5,191 nt of DNA from Flavobacterium sp. (GTDB lineage Bacteria; Bacteroidota; Bacteroidia; Flavobacteriales; Flavobacteriaceae), in contig JALRGZ010000126.1 in the NCBI GenBank assembly GCA_023253295.1, positions 1 to 5,191 on the forward strand, written 5' to 3'. The notes under the pieces were generated by a model that did no database searches, was not told the DNA's origin, and saw nothing but the letters and a program-made list of their open reading frames with translations. Position numbers and translations under genes: made by a program. Positions 1 to 5,191 of the stretch are shown in pieces; the stretch's first letter is position 1, and the number at the start of each line of letters is the position of its first letter.

Positions 1-33
1 TTCTTTTGTCCAATTGTGTTTTGTAATACTCAT
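1..33 (-). CDS. bioB: Biotin synthase, N-terminal 11 codons only (partial)
   Basis: The minus strand opens with an ATG at 33-31 and reads MSITKHNWTKE to the window edge without a stop. The run H-N-W-T-K-E close to the start resembles the N-terminus I recall for flavobacterial BioB, the radical SAM enzyme that inserts sulfur into dethiobiotin in the last step of biotin synthesis. The cytoplasmic enzyme is usually about 350 residues, so nearly all of it, including the CxxxCxxC iron-sulfur motif, lies outside the window. A complete Bacteroidota promoter 23 bases upstream supports this as a real start. No Shine-Dalgarno sequence precedes the ATG, as is normal in this phylum. The identification rests on only 11 residues and could be wrong; that a gene starts here is more secure than its name. 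Confidence 0.62.
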   Translation of the reverse strand, partial: MSITKHNWTKE

Positions 34-55
34 TGTATCGTTTTTTTTGATGGGT

Positions 56-85
56 CAAAAGTAGTCAATTTGTACAAAATAGCAA
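56..85 (-). promoter_or_regulatory. Bacteroidota promoter for the bioB-like gene
   Basis: On the minus strand a perfect -7 octamer TACTTTTG (63-56) matches the consensus TAnnTTTG. It is preceded by TTG (85-83) at a spacing of exactly 19 bases, the usual distance to the -33 element. Transcription would begin around 50, leaving a leader of under 20 bases before the ATG at 33. This is the most complete promoter in the window. It indicates that the bioB-like gene is transcribed separately from the membrane-protein pair upstream of it. Confidence 0.68.
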
Positions 86-129
86 TGCAATAGTTTTAAA
101 AACCAACTGAATTAAAAGTAGATAATTGA

Positions 130-567
130 TTAATCTGTTGAAAATTGATTGTTCCAATATAGCATTAGCAATAAAGTTACAATAACGGACGAAGCGAGCC
201 CTTCAAATAACAATGAAATTGAATAGGCGTCTATCGAAGGGTTTCCGCCAAATAAAAAGGTGGCAGATAGGGATTCGACAAATGCATCTCCTCCTTGAAG
301 ATAACTGTAAATAACCAGTCCGATGATACTTAAGATGACACCAACAATTGAGGTGAAAAGCGCAGAGACTGCATTGGAAACAAATTTTTTCTTTCCTTCG
401 GTGAGGTTCATTTGAATGGTTCTGTTTACCCCGTAAAAGACAAAAAAGATATTTAAGAGACGTAAATAAAATAGATGTGATAGATTTAAAACTTCCATCA
501 GTAAAAAGTATATACCAATGGAAATAAAAATGATAAATCCGTTTGAGAATTCTTTGGGTAGTTTCAT
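130..567 (-). CDS. Four-helix inner-membrane protein, copy 1 of a tandem pair
   Basis: This is a 145-residue protein that I do not recognise by function. Hydrophobic stretches at about residues 10-27, 31-48, 66-90 and 117-138 indicate four transmembrane helices. The Lys-rich N-terminus (MKLPKEF) and the basic loop near 49-61 (NRTIQMNLTEGKKK) predict both ends in the cytoplasm. The acidic, glycine-containing loop between helices 3 and 4 would then be periplasmic. There is no signal peptide, catalytic motif or metal-binding cluster. It is about 61% identical over its full length, without gaps, to the neighbouring copy at 642-1079. The best-kept segments are the N-terminus, FLLMEVL, YGVNR, SALFTS and ISLLFEG. 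The ATG is chosen because the paralogue begins with the same MKLPKEF. No promoter consensus is visible in the 74 bases upstream, so it is probably co-transcribed with the other copy. The size and helix count recall small Bacteroidota DUF membrane families such as DUF4199, but I see no motif that proves membership. Confidence 0.85.
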   Translation of the reverse strand: MKLPKEFSNGFIIFISIGIYFLLMEVLNLSHLFYLRLLNIFFVFYGVNRTIQMNLTEGKKKFVSNAVSALFTSIVGVILSIIGLVIYSYLQGGDAFVESLSATFLFGGNPSIDAYSISLLFEGLASSVIVTLLLMLYWNNQFSTD

Positions 568-599
568 TTTGAAAGCATTTAGGGTTAATGGTTGGTTTG

Positions 600-627
600 C
601 CTATTAGAATTGGTTAATTCTAATAGG
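600..627. repeat. Perfect 12-bp inverted repeat between the paralogues
   Basis: The arms CCTATTAGAATT (600-611) and AATTCTAATAGG (616-627) are exact reverse complements around a 4-base loop, GGTT on the plus strand. The element fills much of the 74-base gap between the two membrane-protein genes. Neither side has a T-tract, so it does not look like a standard intrinsic terminator. It may instead be an mRNA processing or stabilising hairpin in a shared transcript, or a binding site for a dimeric protein. Confidence 0.7.
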
Positions 628-641
628 TGAGAGGTTTGTAT

Positions 642-1079
642 TTAGTCTGTTGGATATTTCTTTTTCCAAAATAACATAAGAGAAAAAGTTACGATTACAG
701 CGGAAACGATTCCTTCAAAAAGCAAAGAAATGTTGTAGGTCATTACAGAAGGGCTCCCTACAAATAATAAGGATTCAGAAAGTGTTTTAATGTATTCGTC
801 TCCTCCTTTGGCATAGATATAGGCAACTAGTCCTGAGATACTTAAAAATACACCGGTTAATGAAGTGAATAATGCTGAAATAGCATTATCGGCTAGGTTG
901 GTTTTACCTTCTATGAAATTGGTTTTTAAGCTCCTATTGACACCATAATAAATAAAAACGATGTTGAATAGTCTTAAGAAAAACAAGTTAGAAAGATGAA
1001 GTACTTCCATCAACAGAAAATAAAGAGCAATACCTATAAAAATAATAACTCCATTGTAAAATTCTTTTGGCAGTTTCAT
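642..1079 (-). CDS. Four-helix inner-membrane protein, copy 2 of a tandem pair
   Basis: This is a 145-residue protein of unknown function and the same length as the neighbouring copy. Hydrophobic segments lie at about residues 10-27, 31-48, 66-90 and 117-138, giving the same four-helix topology with both ends predicted inside. By hand count 88 of 145 positions match copy 1 with no gap needed. The cytoplasmic loop (about 49-65) and the loop between helices 3 and 4 (about 91-113) differ most, while helix 1 and the YGVNR boundary are nearly fixed. The ATG at 1079 is shared with the paralogue (MKLPKEF) and has a TAAATTTG -7 box 56 bases upstream, so this is likely the first gene of a two-gene unit. 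The 114-base gap from ribF and that box argue against full dependence on ribF transcription. No catalytic residues are apparent. A structural, sensing or partner role in the membrane is possible but not shown. Confidence 0.85.
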   Translation of the reverse strand: MKLPKEFYNGVIIFIGIALYFLLMEVLHLSNLFFLRLFNIVFIYYGVNRSLKTNFIEGKTNLADNAISALFTSLTGVFLSISGLVAYIYAKGGDEYIKTLSESLLFVGSPSVMTYNISLLFEGIVSAVIVTFSLMLFWKKKYPTD

Positions 1080-1111
1080 ACGCTTAATTTTTTAAGGTTA
1101 AAAAATAATGG

Positions 1112-1143
1112 TTTGATAAACAGGGTATTGTCTATCAAATTTA
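1112..1143 (-). promoter_or_regulatory. -7 box and overlapping dyad upstream of the membrane-protein pair
   Basis: On the minus strand TAAATTTG (1143-1136) is a perfect TAnnTTTG -7 box. No clear TTG -33 element sits 17-23 bases upstream, so the promoter call rests on the octamer alone. The last four bases of the box are also part of an inverted repeat: TTTGATA (1112-1118 on the plus strand) pairs with TATCAAA (1133-1139). After one mismatch the stem continues with ACA/TGT. The dyad covers the expected transcription start, a position suited to an operator or a 5' leader hairpin. The regulatory role is inferred. Confidence 0.5.
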
Positions 1144-1193
1144 CGTAAAATACAGGAGTTATTTTAAAAAAAGGCTTTGTTTTTTGCTAAAAA

Positions 1194-2123
1194 CTAAAGT
1201 GTTTCTATATATTCCAGTGCGTGGGTTTTGTCCTTTTCAATTTGTTCTTTTAACAAAGTAATCGAATCAAATTTTTCTTCTCCGCGAATGCGTTTTAGAA
1301 TTGAAACACTAATTTTTTGATCGTATAAATCCCCTTCAAAATTCAAGAAATGAATTTCAACAGATAAATGTTTACCGCCTACAGTTGGGTTTAGACCAAT
1401 ATTCATCATACCAAATATTCTTTGGTTATTGATTTGACTCGACACAACATAAACGCCTTGCTTAGGGATTAGTTTGTAGTCTTCTTCAATGTTGAGGTTG
1501 GCAGTTGGGAAACCAATAGTTCTTCCTAGTTGTTTACCTTTAATAACGGTTCCGGTTAGAAAATAGTCATAGCCTAAGTATTTGTTGGCTAAATACATAT
1601 TTCCTTCATGTATGGCATTTCTAATTTTAGTTGAGCTTACTGAAATGTCATTGATTTCTTGGGCTGATATTTGTTCTACTTCAAAATCGTATTTTTCGCC
1701 AAATTCGATTAAATTGTTAATATCGGCAGTTCTGTTTCTTCCAAATCGATGGTCGTAACCAATGATTATTTTATGAATTTTGAATTGTTCTACTAATACT
1801 GTTTTTACAAATTCTTCGGCGGTTAATCTCGAAAAATTTTCATCAAATGGATGAATAACTAAATTTTGAATACCTAATTGCTCTAATAGATTGATTTTTT
1901 CAGAAATTGTATTTAGAAGTTTTATTTCTGAACGTTCCTGTAAAATCATTCTTGGATGTGGAAAAAAAGTCAGGACTAGACTTTCGTAGTTATCGTCTAA
2001 TGTATACTGAATTACTTTTTCAAGTATTTTTTTATGTCCAATATGTACCCCATCAAAGGTTCCTAAAGTAAGGATTGTTTTTTTAGGAGAAGTGAAATCT
2101 TTTATAGAATGAAAAATCTTCAA
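1194..2123 (-). CDS. ribF: Bifunctional riboflavin kinase / FAD synthetase
   Basis: RibF phosphorylates riboflavin to FMN and then adenylylates FMN to FAD in the cytoplasm. From the TTG at 2123 the protein has 309 residues, a usual length for the family. The N-terminal FAD synthetase (nucleotidyltransferase) domain shows GTFDGVHIGH at about residues 21-30, FFPHPR at about 53-58, GYDHRFGRNR at about 122-131 and SSTKIRNAI at about 163-171. The C-terminal kinase domain shows KGKQLGRTIGFPTAN at about 196-209, MMNIGLNPTV at about 239-248 and VEIHFLNFEGDLYD at about 255-268, whose Glu is the expected catalytic base. Both halves are intact. An in-frame TTG at 2147 would add eight residues, but it lies inside the -7 box, so the 2123 TTG, giving a MKIFHSI-type start common in relatives, is preferred. 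No convincing terminator follows the stop. Confidence 0.95.
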   Translation of the reverse strand: MKIFHSIKDFTSPKKTILTLGTFDGVHIGHKKILEKVIQYTLDDNYESLVLTFFPHPRMILQERSEIKLLNTISEKINLLEQLGIQNLVIHPFDENFSRLTAEEFVKTVLVEQFKIHKIIIGYDHRFGRNRTADINNLIEFGEKYDFEVEQISAQEINDISVSSTKIRNAIHEGNMYLANKYLGYDYFLTGTVIKGKQLGRTIGFPTANLNIEEDYKLIPKQGVYVVSSQINNQRIFGMMNIGLNPTVGGKHLSVEIHFLNFEGDLYDQKISVSILKRIRGEEKFDSITLLKEQIEKDKTHALEYIETL

Positions 2124-2144
2124 AGCAATTGTTTTATAGTAGTG

Positions 2145-2152
2145 CAAATTTA
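2145..2152 (-). promoter_or_regulatory. -7 box for ribF
   Basis: The minus strand carries TAAATTTG (2152-2145), a perfect match to TAnnTTTG and the same octamer found ahead of the membrane-protein pair. It ends 21 bases before the TTG at 2123, leaving room for a leader of roughly 15 bases. No TTG or TTTG is seen at the usual -33 distance, so promoter strength is unclear. The box helps decide the ribF start, because the farther TTG (2147-2145) lies within it and would not be transcribed from here. Confidence 0.55.
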
Positions 2153-2210
2153 TACTATCTGAATTAAATTTTAGGGTATGCCTATTCTATTTTTTGGTGG
2201 ATTTTTGTTG

Positions 2211-2222
2211 TTTCAGCTGAAA
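2211..2222. promoter_or_regulatory. 12-bp palindrome in the divergent ribF/protease promoter region
   Basis: TTTCAGCTGAAA is a perfect 12-bp palindrome with no spacer. It lies between the ribF -7 box (2145-2152) and the protease promoter (2278-2311). The symmetry and position would suit a dimeric regulator. No second copy was seen in the window and no known operator was recognised, so the role is speculative. Confidence 0.3.
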
Positions 2223-2277
2223 AGGCTAATAATATTTAATTAACCAATTGCTTTTGTCTTATTAATTAACGGTTCTG

Positions 2278-2311
2278 TTGAATATATTTTGAATGAAATG
2301 CTTTATTTTTG
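2278..2311 (+). promoter_or_regulatory. Promoter for the secreted metalloprotease
   Basis: TATTTTTG (2304-2311) matches the TAnnTTTG -7 consensus exactly. A TTG at 2278-2280 lies 23 bases upstream, at the long end of the accepted spacing, so the -33 assignment is weaker. Transcription would start around 2317, giving a leader of about 15 bases before the ATG at 2332. The leader is AT-rich without a Shine-Dalgarno sequence. Confidence 0.55.
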
Positions 2312-2331
2312 ATACATAATATAAACTACCC

Positions 2332-5013
2332 ATGAAAATAAAGAGTCTATTCGTAATTTTTTTGATGTGTTTTTCAGTTGTTCATGCTCAGGATAAAGAA
2401 CCATGGAAGCGAATAGAATCTACTTCTGTTCAAACTACAGCAAAACTTTTAGGTAAAGTGGAAGTTTCAAATGCTGTCTTGTTTCAGTTAGACGAAGAAA
2501 CTCTGAAAGCTAAGCTTAAAACGGTTCAGGATAAAACGGATGCAGAAGCTAAAATAGTGCTAACGATTCCTAATGTAAATGGAGTTTTGGAGCAATTTTT
2601 AATTCATGAAGATTCTAATTTTGAGCCAGAACTTCAGGCTAAATATCCTGAAATTAGGTCTTATTCAGGAATAGGAATGACGGATGTAACTGCTGTTTTG
2701 AATTTTAGTATGTCTCCTTCTGGAATTCAGACAATGATTAGCAGAAAAGGGAATCAGATGGAGTTTATAGAAAAAGATAAAAGAAATAATGGGGTTTATG
2801 TCGTTTTTGATTCCGGAAAAAAATCCATGGAGCGTTTGCCTTTTAGTTGTAACACGTTAGATCTTTCTGTAACAATCAATAAAAATAGCCAAACTGCTAA
2901 GCTGGTTTCTAGTGATAAAAAGTTTCGAACCTTAAGATTAGCTTTGTCATGTACAGGTGAATACGCAGTTTATCATGGAGGTCCAAATCCTGATGTTTCT
3001 GATGTTTTAGCTGCAATGAATGCTACTTTAACGCGTGTCAATGGGATTTATAACAGGGATTTAGCGGTTAAATTGCTTTTAATTGCTAATAATGATTTAA
3101 TTGTTTATACGGATGCTTCATCTGATCCGTATTCTGAAGCTGAGGAAGGTGTGGGTACTGCTGAAGTAGCTGGAAAATGGAGTAATGAATTACAAACCAC
3201 TTTGAATACTGTTATTGGTAGTTCAAATTACGATATGGGGCATTTATTTGGAGCATCTGGTGGTGGTGGTAATGCCGGATGTATAGGTTGTATTTGTGAT
3301 TCCGGTAAAGGAAGTGCTTATACCTCACCAGCTAATGATATCCCTGAAGGTGATAATTTTGATATCGATTTTGTGGCACACGAAATGGGACATCAGTTAG
3401 GTGCAAATCATACGTTTACGTATGATATAGAAGGAACGATTTCAAATGTGGAACCTGGTAGCGGTTCGACGATTATGGGTTATGCAGGAATTACAACAGA
3501 TTATGATGTAGAAATGCATTCGGATGATTATTTTTCTTTTATTAGTATTAGTCAGATTCAGAATAATTTAGTTACTAAAACTTGTCCGGTTTCAACGACC
3601 ATCAGTTCTAGTTCACCAATAGTTAATGCTGGGGCTGATTATGTGATTCCTAAAGGGACTGCTTTTGTTTTGAAAGGAACTGGAGATGCTTCGTCAGCAG
3701 TAAGTTATTGTTGGGAAGAGAATGATGTGGCAACTACTGCAAGTGGAGATTTGAGTTTTGCAGTGAGTTCTAAGACAAATGGTCCGCTTTTCAGGTCTTT
3801 GCCTCCTGTGAGTACTCCTGTGCGTTATATGCCTGCATTAGAAAATGTTCTTGCAGGACGTTTAACTAACAAATGGGAGTCGGTTCCAAGTGTAGGACGT
3901 ACTTTGCATTTTGTTTTGACTGCGCGGGATAATGCTGCAGAAGGTTTTGCTCAAACTTTGTCAGATGAAATGGTGGTAACCGTAAATTCTAATACTGGGC
4001 CATTTGAGGTTACTTCTCAAAATATGGATAATTTGAGTTGGTTTAAAGGGGCTAAACAAGAAATAACCTGGAATGTAAATAACACCAATACTTTGTCAGG
4101 TGCTGCTACAGTCAATATTAAGCTTTCTACTGATAACGGTATTAGTTTTCCAATAACGTTAGCGAGTGCTGTTGCTAATGATGGATCTGAAATAGTGACT
4201 GTGCCAGATGTTTCTTCTCAGTTTTGTAGAATTTTGATTGAGCCTATAAATAATATTTTCTATGCAGTCAATAGCAAAACCTTTGCTATAGATTATCTTA
4301 TTTCGCCCGATTGTCAAAACTATGATTTTGTAACGCCTTTTGATATACCGGAGCAAGGGAATTTTGATACTTCGCGCACTTTTACTGTTCCTGCAACTGA
4401 TACTTCAATAGCTAATGTAAGTGTTGATTTGGATGTTTCGCATACTTATTTTTCAGATATTCAAATGGATTTAATTAGTCCGCAAGGTACTGTTGTGAAG
4501 TTGTTTCATAATGTTTGTGGTGGTGCCAGTGGTCGTTTAAAATTAAATTTTAATGATGCCGGATCCGAGTTGTCTTGTAGTAGCGGTGCCTTGCAAACAG
4601 TTGTTCCTTTAGGAGTTTTGGGTGAATTTAATGGAGAAAATCCACAGGGAACCTGGACTTTACGTATGCGAGATATGTTTACAAATGATTCAGGAGTTTT
4701 AAATTCGGCTTCAGTGTCAATTTGTACCCGCGATTTTACTTTAGTACCTGATGAAATTGATGAAGAAGTAAGGGTGAGTTCAAATCCTAATGATGGGAAT
4801 TTTAATGTGCAATATATTAGTACTTCGGTAAATCCTTATATTGAGTTGTATGTTTTTGATGTTTCCGGAAATAGATTGTTTCAAGAAAAGTATGCTAATA
4901 ATGGAGGTTTTAATGAAAATGTTCAACTTCCAAACCGACCTTGTTCAGGAGTTTATTTTGTGTTGTTAAAAGATGGTTCGACTGAGAAAAAAACGAAGAT
5001 GATAGTTAAATAA
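2332..5013 (+). CDS. Secreted reprolysin-like zinc metalloprotease with P domain and T9SS sorting domain
   Basis: This 893-residue endopeptidase is predicted to be exported and then released or surface-anchored by the type IX system. Residues 1-19 are a Sec signal peptide (basic MKIK, hydrophobic core, VHA cleavage site before Q20). Residues about 20-197 look like a propeptide. The catalytic domain, about 198-418, has the metzincin zinc motif HEMGHQLGANH with ligands H350, H354 and H360 and base E351, and the Met-turn M382 in STIMGYAG. Residues about 424-660 form beta-sandwich-type regions, including a stretch (about 495-550, with WESVPSVGRTLHFVLTARDN) that I recall from Bacteroidota relatives. 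Residues about 676-799 match a proprotein-convertase P domain (DIQMDLISPQGT, NPQGTWTLRMRD). Residues about 811-893 are a type A sorting domain: SNPNDGNF, then VFDVSGN, ending KKTKMIVK. All key zinc-site residues are present. The ATG is chosen because the signal peptide follows directly. The gene has its own promoter and terminator. Its substrate is unknown. Confidence 0.93.
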   Translation: MKIKSLFVIFLMCFSVVHAQDKEPWKRIESTSVQTTAKLLGKVEVSNAVLFQLDEETLKAKLKTVQDKTDAEAKIVLTIPNVNGVLEQFLIHEDSNFEPELQAKYPEIRSYSGIGMTDVTAVLNFSMSPSGIQTMISRKGNQMEFIEKDKRNNGVYVVFDSGKKSMERLPFSCNTLDLSVTINKNSQTAKLVSSDKKFRTLRLALSCTGEYAVYHGGPNPDVSDVLAAMNATLTRVNGIYNRDLAVKLLLIANNDLIVYTDASSDPYSEAEEGVGTAEVAGKWSNELQTTLNTVIGSSNYDMGHLFGASGGGGNAGCIGCICDSGKGSAYTSPANDIPEGDNFDIDFVAHEMGHQLGANHTFTYDIEGTISNVEPGSGSTIMGYAGITTDYDVEMHSDDYFSFISISQIQNNLVTKTCPVSTTISSSSPIVNAGADYVIPKGTAFVLKGTGDASSAVSYCWEENDVATTASGDLSFAVSSKTNGPLFRSLPPVSTPVRYMPALENVLAGRLTNKWESVPSVGRTLHFVLTARDNAAEGFAQTLSDEMVVTVNSNTGPFEVTSQNMDNLSWFKGAKQEITWNVNNTNTLSGAATVNIKLSTDNGISFPITLASAVANDGSEIVTVPDVSSQFCRILIEPINNIFYAVNSKTFAIDYLISPDCQNYDFVTPFDIPEQGNFDTSRTFTVPATDTSIANVSVDLDVSHTYFSDIQMDLISPQGTVVKLFHNVCGGASGRLKLNFNDAGSELSCSSGALQTVVPLGVLGEFNGENPQGTWTLRMRDMFTNDSGVLNSASVSICTRDFTLVPDEIDEEVRVSSNPNDGNFNVQYISTSVNPYIELYVFDVSGNRLFQEKYANNGGFNENVQLPNRPCSGVYFVLLKDGSTEKKTKMIVK

Positions 5014-5040
5014 AAAATGGCGGAATTTCCGCCATTTTTT
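5012..5040. terminator. Bidirectional intrinsic terminator between the protease gene and pth
   Basis: The 29-base element is symmetric about base 5026. A GC-rich stem, TGGCGG (5018-5023) with CCGCCA (5029-5034), encloses AATTT and is flanked by A6 (5012-5017) and T6 (5035-5040). It therefore gives a stem followed by a U-tract for transcripts arriving from either side. The protease stop codon (5011-5013) and the pth stop codon (5041-5039) both overlap its ends, so it serves both convergent genes. Confidence 0.93.
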
Positions 5041-5191
5041 ATTTACCGTTGAAAGATGTCATGGTGTTTTCCAGACCTGCTGTTCCAAATGATTTTATTG
5101 CTTCTGAAGCCATTTCTAAACGCTCCGGTAGTGCTTCATTTTCGGTAGCGTTCCATTCTCCTAAAACATAATCTACTTGTTTTCCTTTTTT
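5039..5191 (-). CDS. pth: Peptidyl-tRNA hydrolase, C-terminal 50 residues (partial)
   Basis: The minus strand reads 50 codons from the window edge to a TAA at 5041-5039. Pth cleaves the ester bond of prematurely released peptidyl-tRNA in the cytoplasm and so recycles tRNA. The visible tail contains GKQVDYVLGEWN near its start, then LPERLEMA, and ends in SFGTAGLENTMTSFNGK. This matches what I recall of the C-terminus of flavobacterial aminoacyl-/peptidyl-tRNA hydrolases: a VxxYVL segment followed by the final helix and an N-T-M ending. The full family length is around 190-210 residues, so the catalytic His/Asn/Asp region lies outside the window. The gene runs towards the protease gene and shares the terminator palindrome with it. 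The frame is open throughout and there is no sign of decay. Confidence 0.85.
   Translation of the reverse strand, partial: KKGKQVDYVLGEWNATENEALPERLEMASEAIKSFGTAGLENTMTSFNGK

Noticed and set aside
90..118. Imperfect AGTT/AACT inverted repeat downstream of membrane-protein copy 1
   Set aside because: Only four paired bases and no GC-rich stem; too weak to call a terminator.
1088..1105. Inverted repeat TTTTTTAA-GG-TTAAAAAA just upstream of the membrane-protein copy 2 start
   Set aside because: The arms are pure A/T and the 2-base loop is too tight to fold as written; such tracts are expected by chance in this AT-rich DNA.
1144..1193. Possible terminator after ribF, suggested by A- and T-rich runs
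   Set aside because: A run of T follows a short AAAGCC segment on the minus strand, but no GC-containing stem pairs there, so no terminator is called.
2283..2291. TATATTTTG as an alternative -7 box for the protease gene
   Set aside because: No 8-base window fits TAnnTTTG exactly; the octamer at 2304-2311 is a perfect match and closer to the ATG.
4159..4356. A 65-codon open frame on the minus strand inside the protease gene
   Set aside because: It lies wholly within the well-supported P-domain-proximal part of the protease, has a basic low-complexity composition, no promoter box and no recognisable protein features; it is an antisense shadow.
1..5191. CRISPR array, tRNA or rRNA gene, insertion sequence or phage remnant
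   Set aside because: No spaced direct repeats, no tRNA or rRNA sequence that I could recognise, and no transposase or integrase frame were seen anywhere in the window.

Overview
The window is AT-rich DNA that looks like a chromosomal segment from a member of Flavobacteriaceae, most likely Flavobacterium or a close relative. Three things point there. Promoters carry the Bacteroidota -7 octamer TAnnTTTG. Start codons have no Shine-Dalgarno sequence in front of them. The long secreted protein ends in a type IX secretion (T9SS) sorting domain. The recognisable housekeeping proteins (RibF, the Pth C-terminus and a BioB-like N-terminus) also read like flavobacterial versions.

Layout from left to right. 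Bases 1-33 (minus) are the first 11 codons of what is probably biotin synthase, with a well-formed promoter at 56-85. Bases 130-567 and 642-1079 (minus) are two tandem 145-residue four-helix membrane proteins, about 61% identical by hand count, with no function I can name. A perfect 12-bp stem hairpin lies between them. The upstream copy has its own -7 box, overlapped by an imperfect dyad. Bases 1194-2123 (minus) are ribF, the bifunctional riboflavin kinase/FAD synthetase; its start is most likely a TTG. Bases 2124-2331 hold the divergent promoters of ribF and the protease gene, with a 12-bp palindrome between them. Bases 2332-5013 (plus) encode an 893-residue secreted metalloprotease: signal peptide, propeptide, reprolysin-like zinc domain, beta-sandwich region, P domain and T9SS sorting tail. 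Bases 5012-5040 are a perfectly symmetric bidirectional terminator. Bases 5039-5191 (minus) are the last 50 codons of peptidyl-tRNA hydrolase (pth).

The genes do not form one pathway. RibF makes FMN and FAD, BioB makes biotin and Pth recycles peptidyl-tRNA, all in the cytoplasm. The protease is an accessory exported enzyme, transcribed against its neighbours and bounded by its own promoter and terminator, so it looks like an independent unit between pth and ribF. I found no strong case for a previously undescribed system. The least explained parts are the duplicated membrane proteins with their hairpins and the protease itself.
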